From positions 1 to 48,577 of the IMG/VR virus record IMGVR_UViG_3300025286_004360: a stretch of 48,577 bases of DNA, one strand, 5' to 3'. The first letter of the stretch is position 1; each line of letters begins with the position of its first letter. This DNA is from a virus. This document shows, piece after piece, positions 46,999-48,577 of this stretch. Position numbers and translations under genes: made by a program. The notes beneath the pieces were generated by a model. The model made no database searches, was not told where the DNA came from, and saw only the letters and a list, made by a program, of their open reading frames with translations.

Positions 46999-47750
46999 AC
47001 AGCATCGTTACCTTAAATGATACAAATTGCCCGATCACCACCTCACTGGCAATTGCTGAAGGTGTGGGCGGCACGCACAAGTCAGTTATTCAATTGATTC
47101 GGCAGAATGCCAGTGATTTTGAAGAGTTTGGCCCACTCGCATTTGAAATGCGGGTGGTGAAGCGTCCGCAGGGCGGGGGCTCAAAGGTTGAATATGCAAT
47201 TCTTAACGAGCAGCAATCAGCCTTACTATTAACGTACTTTAGAAACAACGAAACGGTTAAAGCATTTAAAAAAGCACTGATCAAAGCATTCTTTGAAATG
47301 CGTGACGAACTAAACAAGCGCCAAGCGCCAGCGGAAAACTTATCGCGCATGGATATTTTGCAACTGGCCATGCAATCAGAAGAGGATCGTATTAGGCTTG
47401 AGCAAGAAAAGCTAAAGCTTGAGCATCAACTTGAAGAGGAAGCGCCGCGCGTAGCCTTTGCCAAGCAAGTTGAAGTCGCGCCTGATGCAATAAGTGTAGC
47501 GCAAGCCGCAAAGATTATTGGTACAGGCCAGCGGCGGTTATTTGCGTTCCTTCGTCAAATAGGCTGGATCACAAGACACAATGAGCCTTACCAAGCAAAA
47601 ATTGAAGCAGGCTATCTTGATGTTAAGCTTGGAAGTTGGGAGCACCCAGAACACGGCCTTAAGCAATCAGTAACGGCATTGGTTACCGGTAAAGGGCTCG
47701 CCAAACTTCAAAAACTTTGGAGCGAGCGAGATCAAGAGCACGCAGCGTAG
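46995..47750 (+). CDS. ant: Antirepressor: Rha-family N-terminus with KilAC C-terminus
   Basis: 251 residues. Residues 15-105 match the phage Rha regulatory domain (VGGTHKSVIQLIRQNASDFE, YAILNEQQSALLLTYFRNNE, VKAFKKALIKAFFEMRDEL). A coiled coil follows (EDRIRLEQEKLKLEHQLEEE). Residues ~150-245 match the antirepressor KilAC domain (ISVAQAAKIIGTGQRRLFAF, YLDVKLGSWEHPEHGLKQSV, TGKGLAKLQKLW). Such proteins inactivate repressors like CI and so trigger induction. Controlled by the RHH repressors upstream. Confidence 0.88.
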   Translation: MNSIVTLNDTNCPITTSLAIAEGVGGTHKSVIQLIRQNASDFEEFGPLAFEMRVVKRPQGGGSKVEYAILNEQQSALLLTYFRNNETVKAFKKALIKAFFEMRDELNKRQAPAENLSRMDILQLAMQSEEDRIRLEQEKLKLEHQLEEEAPRVAFAKQVEVAPDAISVAQAAKIIGTGQRRLFAFLRQIGWITRHNEPYQAKIEAGYLDVKLGSWEHPEHGLKQSVTALVTGKGLAKLQKLWSERDQEHAA

Positions 47751-47756
47751 AAAACA

Positions 47757-47780
47757 AAAGCCCGCTTTATAGCGGGCTTT
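47757..47780. terminator. Bidirectional terminator
   Basis: AAAGCCCGCT TTAT AGCGGGCTTT, a perfect 10-bp stem lying between the convergent antirepressor and edge gene; T-runs on both strands are short (TTT and TTTT). Confidence 0.85.
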
Positions 47781-47797
47781 CTAATAGTAAACCTGAA

Positions 47798-48577
47798 TTA
47801 CATGGACTCTAGCTCTTTAACTTTGTTAATGGCAGCATCAAATTTTGATTTTTGCTCTGCATCCCATTTGAATGTGCTCAAGCCTGGCGCTGGAGCAGAA
47901 GCTACCACTTTGCCTTGAAGGAGTTGCTTAGATATTTCATCATGTACTGCACTAGTAGATAAAGGAAGCCCAACATCATTTGCGGCAGTATCAGCATTAT
48001 ATTCCATAAAATAACCCTCCGTTAGCATCGAATCAACGATGGTATTGTAATCATAATTTGGTGTGGCGATATTGTTGTCACCACTCTCAAAACATACGTA
48101 TTTAACTATGTCACTTGTGCATAGGTCCAACTGAGCAGCTGTTCTAATAGCTTGATCAGAACACCTGTTCACATCCCAGCATTTAGCTGCATGTAAATTT
48201 CCAGATCCTGAAAACACAGAAATTATCTGATCAGTATCCTTACAAAACCACAAGTACTTATGTCCAGCATCGAATAAAACTTCATTATTCTTTTTATCTA
48301 TTATTAATAAACTTATTGCTTCTCTACCTGCCTGGTCTTTTGTTTCCGGTAAATTATTAGTATCTAGACTATTGAACCACCAATACTTCCATTTAGCGAT
48401 CAAGTGACCATCACCGGCTAAAATTAGCACTGCATTTTTTAGATCTGCTATTTTTTCAAATTTTGCTACGTCAGTATAAAAAAAATAAATTTTTCCATCA
48501 GAAAGCTTGGCTTTTGCAGACCATCTAGTATCAGAAGTTACGCGTTTGTTGTAAATATCGTAAATTGTTGTTGTCAT
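47798..48577 (-). CDS. Unknown protein, N-terminus at window edge
   Basis: 259 residues on the minus strand with ATG at 48577-48575, exactly the window edge, so its true start and ribosome site cannot be judged. The N-terminal half is beta-rich (TIYDIYNKRVTSDTRWSAKA, VLILAGDGHLIAKWKYWWF) and vaguely recalls Ntn-hydrolase-type starts; no catalytic residue is clear. Middle: KYLWFCKDTDQIISVFSGSG. C-terminus is helical (FDAAINKVKELESM). A Cys-containing stretch (CFESGDNNIATPNYDY) is notable. I do not recognise a family. Confidence 0.55.
   Translation of the reverse strand: MTTTIYDIYNKRVTSDTRWSAKAKLSDGKIYFFYTDVAKFEKIADLKNAVLILAGDGHLIAKWKYWWFNSLDTNNLPETKDQAGREAISLLIIDKKNNEVLFDAGHKYLWFCKDTDQIISVFSGSGNLHAAKCWDVNRCSDQAIRTAAQLDLCTSDIVKYVCFESGDNNIATPNYDYNTIVDSMLTEGYFMEYNADTAANDVGLPLSTSAVHDEISKQLLQGKVVASAPAPGLSTFKWDAEQKSKFDAAINKVKELESM

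Noticed and set aside
1-48577. Integrase, excisionase, attachment site
   Set aside because: No tyrosine or serine recombinase motif seen on either strand; may lie outside the window.
47798-48577. Ntn-hydrolase assignment of the edge gene
   Set aside because: Only a faint N-terminal resemblance and no definable catalytic residue; left as unknown.

Overview
The window is almost entirely one temperate, short-tailed (podovirus-like) phage genome or prophage of a Gram-negative host. The Gram-negative inference rests on an i-spanin/o-spanin pair with an outer-membrane lipobox, and on lambda/P22-type control genes. The AT-leaning composition and protein style suggest a marine gammaproteobacterium (Pseudoalteromonas/Shewanella/Vibrio-like), but this is inference. 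No integrase, tRNA or attachment site is visible, and both edges cut or abut genes, so the element may continue outside the window.

Layout. 1-3100 is a leftward early operon: a leucine-rich-repeat gene (cut by the left edge), a YqaJ-type exonuclease, a Bet/RecT annealase and a small unknown gene. 3100-5440 is a lambda-like immunity region. It has a CI/LexA-type repressor, a Cro-like protein, and six copies of a 16-bp dyad operator, three on each side. Between them lie two lysogenic-conversion candidates: an autonomous exported-protein cassette with its own promoter and terminator, and an exported protein in the rex position behind cI. 5440-12700 is the rightward early operon: Cro, CII-like, DksA/TraR-like, an O-type initiator with an iteron origin inside its gene, a C5 DNA methyltransferase, a possible helicase loader, NinB, a YbcO-type nuclease, RusA and a Q-like antiterminator. 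12700-13285 is a 590-bp non-coding control region with GGAACA repeats and three terminators. 13286-15216 holds lysis genes: SAR endolysin, nested spanins and a pinholin-like protein. 15216-25184 holds terminase, portal, a RyR-domain protein, scaffold, N4-gp56-type capsid, a decoration-protein candidate and connectors. 25186-34128 is the tail module. 34167-45113 holds internal/ejection proteins, ending in a 2546-residue polyvalent protein. 45137-48577 is a second, P22 immI-like immunity region (ribbon-helix-helix repressors and a Rha/KilAC antirepressor) plus an unknown gene at the edge.

The standout system is a complete diversity-generating retroelement (DGR) inside the tail module: a tail adhesin with a C-terminal C-type-lectin/FGE-like domain, a 119-bp variable repeat (VR), a GATA-tetraloop hairpin, avd, a 119-bp template repeat (TR) and a DGR-type reverse transcriptase. 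VR and TR differ at 17 positions and every one is an adenine in TR, which is the signature of adenine-specific mutagenic retrohoming. Unusually, TR lies in frame inside the 5' end of the reverse-transcriptase ORF. That ORF starts with an ATGA overlap on avd and has no ATG start downstream of TR, so the template RNA appears to be translated as the N-terminus of the RT. The gene order recalls Bordetella phage BPP-1, the type DGR phage.
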